Below are positions 45,561 through 54,945 of a DNA stretch of 64,000 bases, in pieces. The stretch is from JBEISR01 sp044371425. Its GTDB lineage: Bacteria > Planctomycetota > Planctomycetia > Pirellulales > Pirellulaceae. The position numbers and the translations under genes are program-made. Location: NCBI GenBank assembly GCA_044371425.1, contig JBILTR010000001.1, forward strand, positions 496,001 to 560,000, written 5' to 3'. How positions within the stretch are numbered: position 1 is the stretch's first letter; every line of letters begins with the position of its first letter. The notes under the pieces were generated by a model. That model was not told where the DNA came from. It made no database searches and saw only the letters and a list, made by a program, of their open reading frames with translations.

Positions 45561-47023
45561 TAGCTGCCACCGGCTCGGGAACCGAACTGACGAGTCAGCT
45601 CTTCATTCGAACTTCGTTCGGGACCGCTCCGATCCCGAAAGTCTTCACTGCGGATGGCATCGCCGAGCGGAATGGTGCGATCTTCGTCGTACTTCCGCAG
45701 GTAGCCCATGAGTCGATCCAGCGTCATTTCGGAGACGTTCAGCTGTCGAGCGCGATTCCGAAGATCGTTGTACTTACGTCCGAGATCCTGGGTTCTGGGG
45801 TCGTTCACGTCGCCGCTGACCTTCGGCATTTCGCCAACCACCAGATAGCGTGTGTAGATGTCGATTTGTCCCTTCGACTTCCCGTCGGGACCGAGTTCTT
45901 CGACCACCTCACCGCCATTTTGCTCGATCATCTGCCGCACCAGTTCACGGTCATCCGACCCATTGCCGTCGACATCCATTTTGCCGAGCAGTGCGAACTT
46001 CATCTTGCCACCGACTTTCCAAGTCGGCGAATAGACCAAGTCGTCGGCGATCACTGGAACATTCAGGCGATCGCTGAGCACTCGCCCCTGAGCCATGTTG
46101 TCGTCGACCTTGGTGATTTCGATCTGCGCTTTGGGGGTCGCTTCGGTGACACGGATCGTGTCGGCATTGAGGACGCTAAAGCGGATCCCTGGCCGCAATC
46201 CCTGCTTTCGTCCCATATTGACCCAAACCAAGACACCACGTGGATCGACCGAGACGATCTTGCCCTGCGCTGATTCGAAATCCTCTCGCTCGGTCTCCTT
46301 GACCAGCTGCTCCATGATGTCCTTTTTGAACTGGGTCAGCTGAAGGTTCTCCGAGCGGATATCTTTCAGATCACCTTCGAGTTTGGTCTTTTCTTGCCGC
46401 AGAGCTGCGATGTTCTTTTGAGCCACCGCGACTTCCGTCTCGTGATTCTTCTTCAGTGCAGCTTCTTTATCGAGGTATTCCTGAATCGTCTGTTCCAGCT
46501 TGGCCTGCAATTCCTTCTTTTCCGCAACCTCTTTCTCTCTCGCCTTGGTTTCCTGATCGCGGATCAGGTTGACTTCCTGCGTCAACCGTTCGACTTCCTT
46601 CGACGAACGGTCGATCTGCAGGTTGCGGTCTCGGACCGCCTTCATCAAGTCGGAAACCAGTTTCGAATAGTTGCGATCCTGGGCGGGCACATCGGGCCCG
46701 AAGAGCGACATGTCCCCATCGAACTTCTTTTTGATCGTATCGATGTCGGCGTCAGTGCCGATGCTTTGCAGCAACTGCTGGAACTCGGCTTCGCTGAACT
46801 GTTTGTTGCCGACCATCGCCTGTAGCGACTGCAGTTTGCTGTTGACCGTCTGCAGCTGTCGCTCAGCATCCGAAGCCCGCGTCACCGCCGACTCCATTTT
46901 TTTCGTGTTGGTCGACATTGTGAAAAGCACATAGCCCAAGGCGATCAGCAAACCGAGGCTGATGATCGTCATGGTCAACACGTAGGCTTGCCAGGCAAAC
47001 AGGTTACGATCGCGAGCCGCCAT
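45545..47023 (-). CDS. membrane-anchored coiled-coil protein with BRCT-like C-terminal segment
   Basis: A 492-residue protein. A hydrophobic segment near residues 13-37 (YVLTMTIISLGLLIALGYVL) is followed by coiled coil to about residue 240, a small beta-rich domain (KIVSVDPRGVLVWVNMGRKQ near 255) and then GGKMKFALLGKMDVDGNG. The segment around RELVRQMIEQNGGEVVEELG and YTRYLVVGEMP resembles a BRCT fold (conserved GG, then xTxYLVVG). The C-terminal tail is Arg/Asp-rich. Similar proteins seem widespread in Planctomycetes, but I know of no assigned function. It is divergent from polA across 289 bases, and a hairpin lies beyond its stop. Confidence 0.78.
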   Translation of the reverse strand: MAARDRNLFAWQAYVLTMTIISLGLLIALGYVLFTMSTNTKKMESAVTRASDAERQLQTVNSKLQSLQAMVGNKQFSEAEFQQLLQSIGTDADIDTIKKKFDGDMSLFGPDVPAQDRNYSKLVSDLMKAVRDRNLQIDRSSKEVERLTQEVNLIRDQETKAREKEVAEKKELQAKLEQTIQEYLDKEAALKKNHETEVAVAQKNIAALRQEKTKLEGDLKDIRSENLQLTQFKKDIMEQLVKETEREDFESAQGKIVSVDPRGVLVWVNMGRKQGLRPGIRFSVLNADTIRVTEATPKAQIEITKVDDNMAQGRVLSDRLNVPVIADDLVYSPTWKVGGKMKFALLGKMDVDGNGSDDRELVRQMIEQNGGEVVEELGPDGKSKGQIDIYTRYLVVGEMPKVSGDVNDPRTQDLGRKYNDLRNRARQLNVSEMTLDRLMGYLRKYDEDRTIPLGDAIRSEDFRDRSGPERSSNEELTRQFGSRAGGSYNPDR

Positions 47024-47312
47024 GAGATTCCCTCGAAGAACTAGATTGACCGGCTACGGGAAACGGATTGTGTCCCGCGGAAAGCACAGACCCCGGACTT
47101 TTTCATCCTAAGTGCCTGCCCCAGGGGCGTCAAACATTTGCCACCCAGGACACCTTGGCTGACACCTTCAAACCACCCCGGTGGCCAAGTCTTCCCCAAC
47201 GGAAGAATCGCTCGCCACCGCACGGGGAGTGGCCGAAGCGATCTCCCATCGGGCTTTCCTTCGGTAAGATGAGGCATCGAAATGAGTCGTTCGGGGTGGA
47301 ATGGAGCGCAAC

Positions 47313-50213
47313 ATGGCCAAACGGCTTCCTTCGGCGAAACAACCCTCCCTGTTTGCCGAAACCGAACCCTCCGTCGCCCCTCCGGATCAGCACCCGGCGA
47401 CTCCTTCGCCTCCCCCCAGCGACGCCGATCCCAAGGCTCCCGGCAGCCCCCCCAAGGGGGCTGGTTTCGGGTTTGGGAAGGAGTTGGGGGCTGGGGAGCT
47501 GGTGATTGCGGTCGATTCCCATAGCCTGCTTTATCAGGTTTTTCATGCGATGCCGACGATGAGCAGTCCCTCGGGGCAGGCTGTTCAGGCGGTCTACGGA
47601 TTTCTGCGGGATCTGGCCGACCTGCGAGATCGTTTGGCACCCGACTTTCTGGTCTGCACCTTCGATGCGTCGGAAGAGACCTTTCGAAATGCGATCTATC
47701 CTCCTTACAAGCAGCATCGCGATCCGATGCCAGAGGAGTTGCGGTCTCAGATCCCGATCGTGCTGAAGCTGCTGGAGCTGCTCAGGATTCCGGTGCTTCA
47801 ATTGGGCGGTTATGAGGCGGACGATCTTCTGGCGACAATTGCCGAGGAGGTGGAGAAGGCGGGAGCTCGGTGCCTGCTGGTTACCTCCGATAAGGACTGT
47901 CGCCAATTGCTCAGCGATCAGGTGCAGCTTTATCTGATTCGAAAATCGATGATCTACGGGGAGGCGCAGCTTCGGGAGGAGTGGGGCATTGGTCCTGGCC
48001 AAGTGACCGACTATCAGGGGTTGGTCGGCGATTCGGTCGACAACATTCCTGGAGTTCCTTCGATCGGCCCCAAGACGGCGACCGAACTACTGGGGAAGTA
48101 TCCAACGCTAGAGCTGCTGTATGAGCATCTGGAGGAGATTTCCAGCGCGAAGCGCAAGCAGACCCTTGCGACCTATCGCGACCAAGCCTTTCTCAGCCGA
48201 CTTTTGAGCGCGTTGCGGCGCGATGTTCCCATCGAACTTTCCTGGGGACCGTGGCGAGATCTGAAGCCGGACGCTGTGCCGGCTGGTGAGCTGTTTCAGC
48301 AACTGGGCTTCAAGGGGCTGGCCAAACGATGGCTGGAGGTGGAGGCGGTCGCTGAGAGTCCATCGGTGGCCCGTTCGCCCGCGACCCAGTACCGGACGGT
48401 CCAGTCACTGCAGCAACTGGAGGAGGTGATCGCTCTCTGTCGCAAGGCCCCATGGGTCTCCTTCGACAGTGAGACGACTGGTCTGCAGCCGCGAGATGCA
48501 AAACCGGTTGGCTACAGCCTGGCGTGGGAGATCGGCTGTGCAGCCTACATCCCGCTGATGGCTCCCGAAGGGACCGCCACTCTCGATGCCGACCTAGTGC
48601 ATGAAAAGCTAAAGCCTCTGCTGGAAGATCCGAAGATCAGGAAGATAGGCCAGCACCTGAAATTCGACGCTATCCTCCTGCGATCGCAGGGAATCCATCT
48701 GCGTGGGATCGAGTTCGACACCATGGTCGCCGATTACCTGCTGGATGCCGGGCAGCGCAATCACAGCCTCGGTGAAATCGCCAAACGGGTGCTCGATCGC
48801 GATTCCATCCCGATCTCCGATTTGATTGGAACGGGCAAGCAGCAAACCACGATGGATCAGGTGCCGCTGGAGAAAATCTCCTACTATGCCTGCGAAGATG
48901 CCGACTTGCCACTGCAGCTCCTTCCGGTCCTTCAGCCTCGCATCCTGCAGCAGGGATTGGAGTCGGTGTTTCGGGAGCTGGAGCTTCCTTTGATCGATGT
49001 GCTAGCAGCGATGGAGTACCAGGGCATCGCCGTCGATGTCCAGCGCCTCCGGTCGCTCAGCGATCGCTTTGGCAAGCGGATCGAATCGATTCGCCAGGAG
49101 ATCGAGCAGATGGCGGGAGGGCACTTCAATCCGGAGAGCCCCAAGCAGTTGGCCAAAGTGCTCTTTGAAGAGTTGCAGTTGCCGATCGTCAAGAAGACCA
49201 AGACGGGGCCCAGCACCGACGCCGAGGTGTTGCAGGAGCTGGCCTCCAAGCATCCTCTGCCGGCGAAGATTCTCGAGCTGCGTCAGGCGGTCAAACTGAA
49301 GAGCACCTATCTGGATGCGTTACCCGAACAGATCAGTCCGGTGACGGGCCGTATCCATACCTCTTTCCGCCAGGACGTCGCCGCCACAGGTCGGCTCAGC
49401 AGCGTTGATCCCAATCTGCAGAACATTCCCGTAAGAACGCAGGAAGGGAAAGAGATTCGATCGGCCTTCCGTGCTTCGCAGCCGGACTGGCTGCTGCTGA
49501 AAGCAGATTACTCGCAGATCGAACTGCGCATCCTGGCGCATTATTCCCGGGATGCGGCGATGCTGCAGGCATTCCACGATGGTCTGGATATCCATGCGCA
49601 AGTGGCCAGTCAGGTCTATGGCGTACCGATCGATCAGGTCAACAGCGATCAACGGCGCAGCGCCAAGGCGATCAACTTTGGAATCCTCTACGGACAAAGT
49701 CCCTTCGGCCTTGCCAAGGCGCTGCAGATTCCACAGGACGAAGCATCGCGATTCATCGACCAGTACTTCGCGAGATTTCCCGGCGTGGTCGACTTCATGG
49801 AACAGACCATCATGGAGTGCAAGAGGCAGGGATTTGTGCAGACGCTTTCGGGGAGAAAGCGTTGGATCCAGGGGGTACGCGACTTTGCGACGCTGGAGGC
49901 CAGGAAGAAGAAAGTGCTGCTGGAACCCGAACGGATGGCAGTCAATACGGTGATTCAAGGTTCGGCCGCCGACCTCATCAAGATGGCGATGATCGCCATC
50001 CATCGCCGACTGGAAGAATCCGCCACTCTAGAGGCCCGCATGCTGCTACAGATCCACGACGAATTGATCTTCGAGGTGTCGCCAGCATCGCGCGACCGAT
50101 TGGCTCAATGGGTCGCCAAGGAGATGACCGAGGCGGTGAAGCTGAGCGTGCCTCTGGAGATCGAACTCCAAGCGGGTAGTAGCTGGGGTGACTGCGAAAA
50201 ACTGGTCCTCTAG
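47313..50213 (+). CDS. polA: DNA polymerase I with proofreading domain
   Basis: A 966-residue Pol I. After a 50-residue Pro-rich N-terminal extension comes the 5'-nuclease domain (VIAVDSHSLLYQVFHAM; GYEADDLLATIA; GDSVDNIPGVPSIGPKTA). The 3'-5' exonuclease is of the DEDDy type and looks active: FDSETTGL, HLKFDAIL, FDTMVADYLLDAG and YACEDADLP. The polymerase domain has DYSQIELRILAHYSRD (motif A), RRSAKAINFGILYGQSPFG (motif B) and QIHDELIFEV (motif C). I chose the ATG at 47313 (GGAG six bases ahead) over an ATG 12 bases earlier. The Pro-rich extension is unusual for Pol I. The gene converges on the GT39 gene with 31 bases between stops. Confidence 0.97.
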   Translation: MAKRLPSAKQPSLFAETEPSVAPPDQHPATPSPPPSDADPKAPGSPPKGAGFGFGKELGAGELVIAVDSHSLLYQVFHAMPTMSSPSGQAVQAVYGFLRDLADLRDRLAPDFLVCTFDASEETFRNAIYPPYKQHRDPMPEELRSQIPIVLKLLELLRIPVLQLGGYEADDLLATIAEEVEKAGARCLLVTSDKDCRQLLSDQVQLYLIRKSMIYGEAQLREEWGIGPGQVTDYQGLVGDSVDNIPGVPSIGPKTATELLGKYPTLELLYEHLEEISSAKRKQTLATYRDQAFLSRLLSALRRDVPIELSWGPWRDLKPDAVPAGELFQQLGFKGLAKRWLEVEAVAESPSVARSPATQYRTVQSLQQLEEVIALCRKAPWVSFDSETTGLQPRDAKPVGYSLAWEIGCAAYIPLMAPEGTATLDADLVHEKLKPLLEDPKIRKIGQHLKFDAILLRSQGIHLRGIEFDTMVADYLLDAGQRNHSLGEIAKRVLDRDSIPISDLIGTGKQQTTMDQVPLEKISYYACEDADLPLQLLPVLQPRILQQGLESVFRELELPLIDVLAAMEYQGIAVDVQRLRSLSDRFGKRIESIRQEIEQMAGGHFNPESPKQLAKVLFEELQLPIVKKTKTGPSTDAEVLQELASKHPLPAKILELRQAVKLKSTYLDALPEQISPVTGRIHTSFRQDVAATGRLSSVDPNLQNIPVRTQEGKEIRSAFRASQPDWLLLKADYSQIELRILAHYSRDAAMLQAFHDGLDIHAQVASQVYGVPIDQVNSDQRRSAKAINFGILYGQSPFGLAKALQIPQDEASRFIDQYFARFPGVVDFMEQTIMECKRQGFVQTLSGRKRWIQGVRDFATLEARKKKVLLEPERMAVNTVIQGSAADLIKMAMIAIHRRLEESATLEARMLLQIHDELIFEVSPASRDRLAQWVAKEMTEAVKLSVPLEIELQAGSSWGDCEKLVL

Positions 50214-50244
50214 GCAACCCATGTCGGTTGGTGTCCCCTACCGG

Positions 50245-52092
50245 TCAGCGTCCCCTCGGCAACGAACTTTGAGCCCCGATGCGCGTCGAATCGTCGAGGG
50301 CGGGGGCTGCGATCAAGGAGCTATCTGGACGGAGGAAGCCCTCCAGTGTCGCTTCTGCCTGCATCGCGATTCCGCGCGCCTCAAGATGCCGCTGCAACTC
50401 GGGCCACTGGTTGCTGGGAATCACCAGTCTGCGATCGGTTTGTTCGAGGAAGCGAACGACTTCGGCCAGCCCATTTTCGTCGCTGACTACCTCGCGGATC
50501 CCATGACCACTGTATAGGACCCAGCTGGGTTCGATCGTGCCTACCGCCATCCAGCGAGTGCCTGTTTCGGGGCGGGTATTTAGTGGGAATTGCGTCCCCC
50601 CAACGGCGTCGGAATGCCCGGAGGCCTCCAGGAACCGATCCAGATGGCTCCTTCGCCGATCCAGCTGTGGCAAAAGGAGCATCGGGATCGCAGCCATCCA
50701 AATCGACGCTGCGACTAGGGTCGATGCCGGGATCAGGCTCGCTGTCGCGAGAGGGGACCGGCCTGTGCGAAGGCGGGTCATCGCCCACCCCGCTAGGCCA
50801 GCGGCCGGAAAGACCAGCCCCCAGGCTGCATAGGGAGCCAGGTCGCGCCAACCCTGCATGACGAGTGCGTACGCTGCCGCCGCCGATATCGCGATGCCTG
50901 ACAGCGATAGCATGGCGACCGCGACGGGATCAAGCCAACGGGGGACTTGCCAGTCCCCTCGGGACCAACGAGCCATCGCGACACCGACGATGCATGCGAC
51001 GCCTGGATAAGCCGGGGTCAGATAGCTGGGAAGCTTGGTCGCTGCCAAGCTGAATGCGGCACCATAAAGAAGCAGCCACACCGTCCCCAGACGCACCAGG
51101 GAACCTGTCCTGCTGCCGTCCTTCCAGCCCCAGACCACCGACCAGCCAATCGGCAAAAGGAAAAGCGACCAGGGGAAAATCCCCGCCAGGAGAGTTGCGG
51201 GATAGAACCACAGCCCTCCCCGATGACCTTCCATCGCCGTCACGGCTCGCCCCAAATTATGCTCCAGGAAAAAGCCGCTCAACCATTTTCCTTCGGTTCG
51301 GTAACCTACCCAAAGGTACCAAGGAGCGGCGACGGCAAGGGCGATCAGAAGTCCTGAGGGAAGGCGAGCCTTTCGCAGGGTGCTCCACCCCTCATCCCAG
51401 GCAAGTCGAACCCATTGCAGGGCAGATGCAGGGTGGGAACTGGAGGTGCCTAAACGGTCGATTGCAAGACTTAGTCGGATGCGTTCGATCCAGTCCCAGG
51501 TCAACGCCACGGCAAGTGGCAGGATGAGGCCTACCGGTCCCTTAGCCAGCATCGCCATTCCCCAAGATGCATAAGCCAGCCAGAACCACACCGATCGATT
51601 GCGACCTTCTCGCTGGTGCATCATCGCCATCGCCATGCAGAGCAAGCCGGTGGTGGCGAAAAGGATGAGCAGCGCATCGGGTGTCGCCGCGCGACCGGCC
51701 ATCACAAACAATAGGGAGGTCGCAAGCACGGCAGCCGACCAAAACCCGATGGAACTGCCTGCGACAGCGCGCGCCCACAGGCCTAGCAGAAGGACCGTCG
51801 CCAAAGCGGCGATCGCTGAGGGGAGACGTGCTCCCCAGGAATTTGTCCCCGCCAAACGGTAGGAGGCCATCTGCGCCCAGTAGAGAAGAATTGGCTTGTG
51901 GGTTCGCAGTTGGTTGTTGAAGCGAGGGACGACCCAGTCGTTCGCCTCCAGCATCTCGATCGTGCAGCGGGCGTTGCGCGGTTCATCCCGATCCAGCAGG
52001 CGGCTGCTCCCCAGCCCAGCAAGCAACGTCGATGCGCCGATCCAAACGATCGCGATCCATCGCCAATGATTCCCTGCCGTCGATCGCTCCAT
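50245..52092 (-). CDS. GT39-family (ArnT-like) membrane glycosyltransferase
   Basis: A 615-residue polytopic protein with about ten to twelve membrane segments. The first extracytoplasmic loop has RLLDRDEPRNARCTIEML, matching the conserved acidic motif (D-x-D/E-P-R) of GT39/ArnT/PMT enzymes that use polyprenyl-phosphate sugars. Later, THKPILLYWAQMASYRL and GRAATPDALLILFA are typical PMT_2 domain stretches. The C-terminal 130 residues form a soluble periplasmic domain, as in ArnT. Acceptor and sugar cannot be deduced; lipid A or protein glycosylation are family options. It is followed by polA on the other strand, and the kinase gene lies upstream. Confidence 0.88.
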   Translation of the reverse strand: MERSTAGNHWRWIAIVWIGASTLLAGLGSSRLLDRDEPRNARCTIEMLEANDWVVPRFNNQLRTHKPILLYWAQMASYRLAGTNSWGARLPSAIAALATVLLLGLWARAVAGSSIGFWSAAVLATSLLFVMAGRAATPDALLILFATTGLLCMAMAMMHQREGRNRSVWFWLAYASWGMAMLAKGPVGLILPLAVALTWDWIERIRLSLAIDRLGTSSSHPASALQWVRLAWDEGWSTLRKARLPSGLLIALAVAAPWYLWVGYRTEGKWLSGFFLEHNLGRAVTAMEGHRGGLWFYPATLLAGIFPWSLFLLPIGWSVVWGWKDGSRTGSLVRLGTVWLLLYGAAFSLAATKLPSYLTPAYPGVACIVGVAMARWSRGDWQVPRWLDPVAVAMLSLSGIAISAAAAYALVMQGWRDLAPYAAWGLVFPAAGLAGWAMTRLRTGRSPLATASLIPASTLVAASIWMAAIPMLLLPQLDRRRSHLDRFLEASGHSDAVGGTQFPLNTRPETGTRWMAVGTIEPSWVLYSGHGIREVVSDENGLAEVVRFLEQTDRRLVIPSNQWPELQRHLEARGIAMQAEATLEGFLRPDSSLIAAPALDDSTRIGAQSSLPRGR

Positions 52093-52239
52093 CTGCCGCT
52101 TCCGCCCCGCAAGTCCATTTCGGGTTCCGCCGAGGAAAAAAGCCCCTCGGACTGTCGATTCGCCGCGGATCCTACCACTGCGCTGGCAGGCAGGACAAGA
52201 GCGACTGCCTAGGCCGATTCCTGGAGGCGGGCTGCTGAT

Positions 52240-52259
52240 ATTCTAACGCTTGTTAGAAT
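52240..52259. promoter_or_regulatory. perfect 8-bp palindrome (operator-like)
   Basis: ATTCTAAC, a four-base GCTT and GTTAGAAT form a perfect inverted repeat in the 224-base gap between the kinase gene and the GT39 gene. It lies 148 bases upstream of the GT39 start. The size and AT content fit a TetR-type operator, or a weak hairpin at the end of the kinase transcript. No T-run follows. Confidence 0.35.
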
Positions 52260-52316
52260 GTTGACGGCGGCGCTCTGCGGCAGCACTTCGGAAGCGGCAC
52301 TGGATTCAGGAAGGTG

Positions 52317-53795
52317 TCAGGAGAAAAATGCCTTGCAGGCGAGAAATCCAAGAATCGCACCGATCAGCAGGGCCGGAGGAAGTACGATCGCCACCGTCAT
52401 CGCAATCCAGGCATGCCGCGTCGCGCGAAGGCTCTCTTCGCTCATCACCACTCCCTGGCCGGCGGGAGGCGACGCGGCGGGGCGCTCGGAGTCGGGGAGG
52501 CCGCTGGAAGGAGAATCGTTCCCAGTCCAACCTGGTGGCATGGCGGCCGCGGAGGTCGATCCGTCTGCACCGCTCATGGAAAGCTCGGTCGGTTCGTGGG
52601 TGACGGGAGCCATCTCCTTTTCGTGCAGTGGAATGGGGGCTGCCATCCAGGGGCCTCGCGAAAGCCGACTGCTGGTGAGCAAAGCTGCATCCCCAGCCCA
52701 TACCTCCATCCGCACCGCCACCTCCGCTGCCGTCTGGATCCGTTTCTTCGGGTCTTTTTCGATCATGTCGGCGATGATGTCGACAAATTCCTCGCTGATC
52801 TGTGGATTGAACTTGCTGGGATGGTAGGGCATCTCCTCCAGGTGCCGGCGGAGCTTGCTACGCGAGTCGCCTCCAGGAAATGGCACCTTGCCGCAGATCG
52901 CGTAGTAGCAGGTGCACCCCAGGGCATAGATATCGCTGACGGCCTGGACTTCCATCGGACTGGTGATCTGTTCCGGCGATATGAAATCGGCGGTGCCGAC
53001 AATCTTTCCGGCCAGCGGATCCTTGCTCCAATCGGCCGCGAACCCGGCCAAGCCGACGTCGGAAACTTTGGCGACTCCATCGGGAGTCACCAGAATGTTC
53101 CCAGGTTTGACATCGCGGTGGACCAGTCCCCGCTCGTGCGCATACTGCAGTCCTAGAGCGGCCTGCATCAGAATGCTGGCTGCCTGCTGGATCGATAAGG
53201 GGCCATGCATCCGCACCAATCGCCGCAGATCCATCCCTGGGACATACTCCGTCACAAGGAAATGGACATTGCCGTCGACCCCCGCATCGTAGGCTCGCAC
53301 CAGATAGGGGCAGTCGAGTTGCGCCTGCATCCGGATTTCTCGAGTGAAACTCTCCCTCGCCTCAGGACTGGATCGCGTGATCGGCAAGACCTTGATCGCA
53401 CATTGACGGCGCAGCACCTGGTGGACCGCTTTGAAGACCTGACCCATCCCCCCTTGTCCGATCCAGTCGGTGATGAGGTACTGTCCCAGCGTCAGTTTGG
53501 ATCGACCTGCCAGCAGTTGATCGGCTTGGTAGCGGGTCAGCACCCCTTGTAGCACTAAAGTCTGCGCAATTTCGTCGGCAGCTAACGATTGGACAGAACT
53601 GCCGGGTATCGCAGTATTTCCAGCCACCTGCTCGATCGCCGTCGCTAGGTGCTGCTGCGTCACGACGCCACTGGCCAGGCAAGCCATGGCAAACGGGGTT
53701 TCCAATGCGGAAGAAATGTCGCCCATCGGTACACTGTTTCCTAAAATCATTGCGGACCCGCCCTGGGTGCTACCGAAGTGACTCCAGAGAGACAT
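52317..53795 (-). CDS. Hanks-type Ser/Thr protein kinase with C-terminal membrane anchor
   Basis: A 492-residue kinase. A helical N-terminal region (about 1-100) with SLAADEIAQTLVLQGVLTRY, common in planctomycete kinases, precedes the kinase domain. The glycine loop is IGQGGMGQV (about 112-120), the ATP Lys is in CAIKVL (about 135), and the catalytic loop is HRDVKPGN (Asp about 228). The Mg motif reads DVG instead of DFG (about 246). The activation segment is VGTADFISPEQ. A Ser/Pro-rich linker leads to one membrane helix (WIAMTVAIVLPPALLIGAIL). The gene is divergent from a PPP-family phosphatase gene, 121 bases apart, so a kinase/phosphatase pair is likely. Confidence 0.9.
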   Translation of the reverse strand: MSLWSHFGSTQGGSAMILGNSVPMGDISSALETPFAMACLASGVVTQQHLATAIEQVAGNTAIPGSSVQSLAADEIAQTLVLQGVLTRYQADQLLAGRSKLTLGQYLITDWIGQGGMGQVFKAVHQVLRRQCAIKVLPITRSSPEARESFTREIRMQAQLDCPYLVRAYDAGVDGNVHFLVTEYVPGMDLRRLVRMHGPLSIQQAASILMQAALGLQYAHERGLVHRDVKPGNILVTPDGVAKVSDVGLAGFAADWSKDPLAGKIVGTADFISPEQITSPMEVQAVSDIYALGCTCYYAICGKVPFPGGDSRSKLRRHLEEMPYHPSKFNPQISEEFVDIIADMIEKDPKKRIQTAAEVAVRMEVWAGDAALLTSSRLSRGPWMAAPIPLHEKEMAPVTHEPTELSMSGADGSTSAAAMPPGWTGNDSPSSGLPDSERPAASPPAGQGVVMSEESLRATRHAWIAMTVAIVLPPALLIGAILGFLACKAFFS

Positions 53796-53916
53796 GGCCT
53801 GGGAGCCGGCTGGAAAGCCCCGAACTCGACCGCAGCATGCTGGCTGGTCGACTTGGGGGCGGGCCAGGATCCGCTCTCATTTCCAGTAGTTTTCATCTCC
53901 AGTTCAGGATTGCTCA

Positions 53917-54570
53917 ATGCGAACCGTCGTGATCGGTGATATTCATGGCTGCCTGGCCGCTCTGGACACCCTGCTAGATACCATTGCCCCTACCTCAGAG
54001 GATGTGATCGTCACCCTGGGAGATTATATCGATCGCGGCCCAGACAGCCGTGGGGTGATCGAACGCCTGATCCAGGTTTCCAACCACTGCACGCTCTATC
54101 CTCTGATGGGAAATCATGAGGAAATGATGCTTCTGAGTCTTCAAGGAGGAGTCTCCCCATTTCGATGGCTGCAAAACGGTGGCACGGAAACGATGGAATC
54201 GTACGGGTTTACCGGAGATGTCGATGTGATTCCCAAGGAGCACTTCGACTTTCTCAACAGCCTGCTGCCCTACAAGGAGCTGGACCAGTTCCTTTGCCTG
54301 CATGCCAACTACGATAACGATGTGCCCCTTCCAGATCAGACCCCCGCCTATCTTCGATGGGTCAAGTTGACGGAAAGTTTCCCGCAGCCCAACCCCGAGG
54401 TCAAAAGACTGATCGTCGGCCACACTCCGTCGCGGGACGGTGAAGTGGTCTTCCACCCCCATCTGATCGCGCTGGACACCTTCTGTTACGGCGGAGGCTG
54501 GCTATCCGCTCTCGATCTGTCGACGATGGAAGTCTATCAGGCGGACATCGAAGGCCGACTGCGGCGATAG
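53917..54570 (+). CDS. PPP-family (PrpA-like) protein phosphatase / metallophosphoesterase
   Basis: A 217-residue cytoplasmic metallophosphoesterase with the full set of metal-binding motifs: GDIHG (7-11), GDYIDRG (35-41), GNHE (65-68), a His in FLCLHANYD near 128, and GHTP near 168. The layout matches bacterial Ser/Thr phosphatases such as PrpA/PrpB and phage lambda PP. AGGA precedes the ATG at eight bases. It is transcribed away from the kinase gene at 53795, so both could share control and act on the same substrates. ApaH-like diadenosine tetraphosphate hydrolysis is an alternative. Confidence 0.88.
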   Translation: MRTVVIGDIHGCLAALDTLLDTIAPTSEDVIVTLGDYIDRGPDSRGVIERLIQVSNHCTLYPLMGNHEEMMLLSLQGGVSPFRWLQNGGTETMESYGFTGDVDVIPKEHFDFLNSLLPYKELDQFLCLHANYDNDVPLPDQTPAYLRWVKLTESFPQPNPEVKRLIVGHTPSRDGEVVFHPHLIALDTFCYGGGWLSALDLSTMEVYQADIEGRLRR

Positions 54571-54689
54571 CGCACGTTTCAGACACGTTTTGCGCACATC
54601 TTCTGAGCGTGCTTTGTCTGCAAGTGCGGATTTGAGCGGGACTCGCTCTAAATCAACCAGCCGAGATAGACCACGATAGAACACGTCCG

Positions 54690-54932
54690 TCATGCGTCGT
54701 CTCCCTCTGGCGGCAGCTGCCCCGGAAACCATTTTGCACCCCGAGACCGTCCGACGTTGTCGGCTTTGCCATGGCGTTTCAGCGTATTCAGCAGTGACCG
54801 GACGGTCGTTTCGCGAAGAGACGGGAGAACTTGCCGCAGGTCTGCCAGGCGAGAGCCGCTGCTCGACGAAATCGGGGAGGACGATTGAGCAAGCACAGCC
54901 TGAGATTCCTGCGGAACGAAGTCATCAAGCAA
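54690..54932 (-). pseudogene. probable C-terminal remnant of a winged-helix protein
   Basis: A minus-strand frame ends with LADLRQVLPSLRETTVRSLL followed by NTLKRHGKADNVGRSRGAKW, a pattern of C-terminal winged-helix tails in helicases, ATPases and restriction-related proteins. No domain precedes it within the window, so it looks like a broken gene end. Its TGA overlaps an ATG (54693) of a further short frame (MTDVFYRGLSRLVDLERVPL) that runs into the end of the phosphatase gene. Neither is likely functional. Confidence 0.35.
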
Positions 54933-54945
54933 GTGACGGCTGAGC

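Noticed and set aside
52258..52827. 189-residue plus-strand frame starting at the palindrome
   Set aside because: It is antisense to the kinase gene tail and has low-complexity, non-family content.
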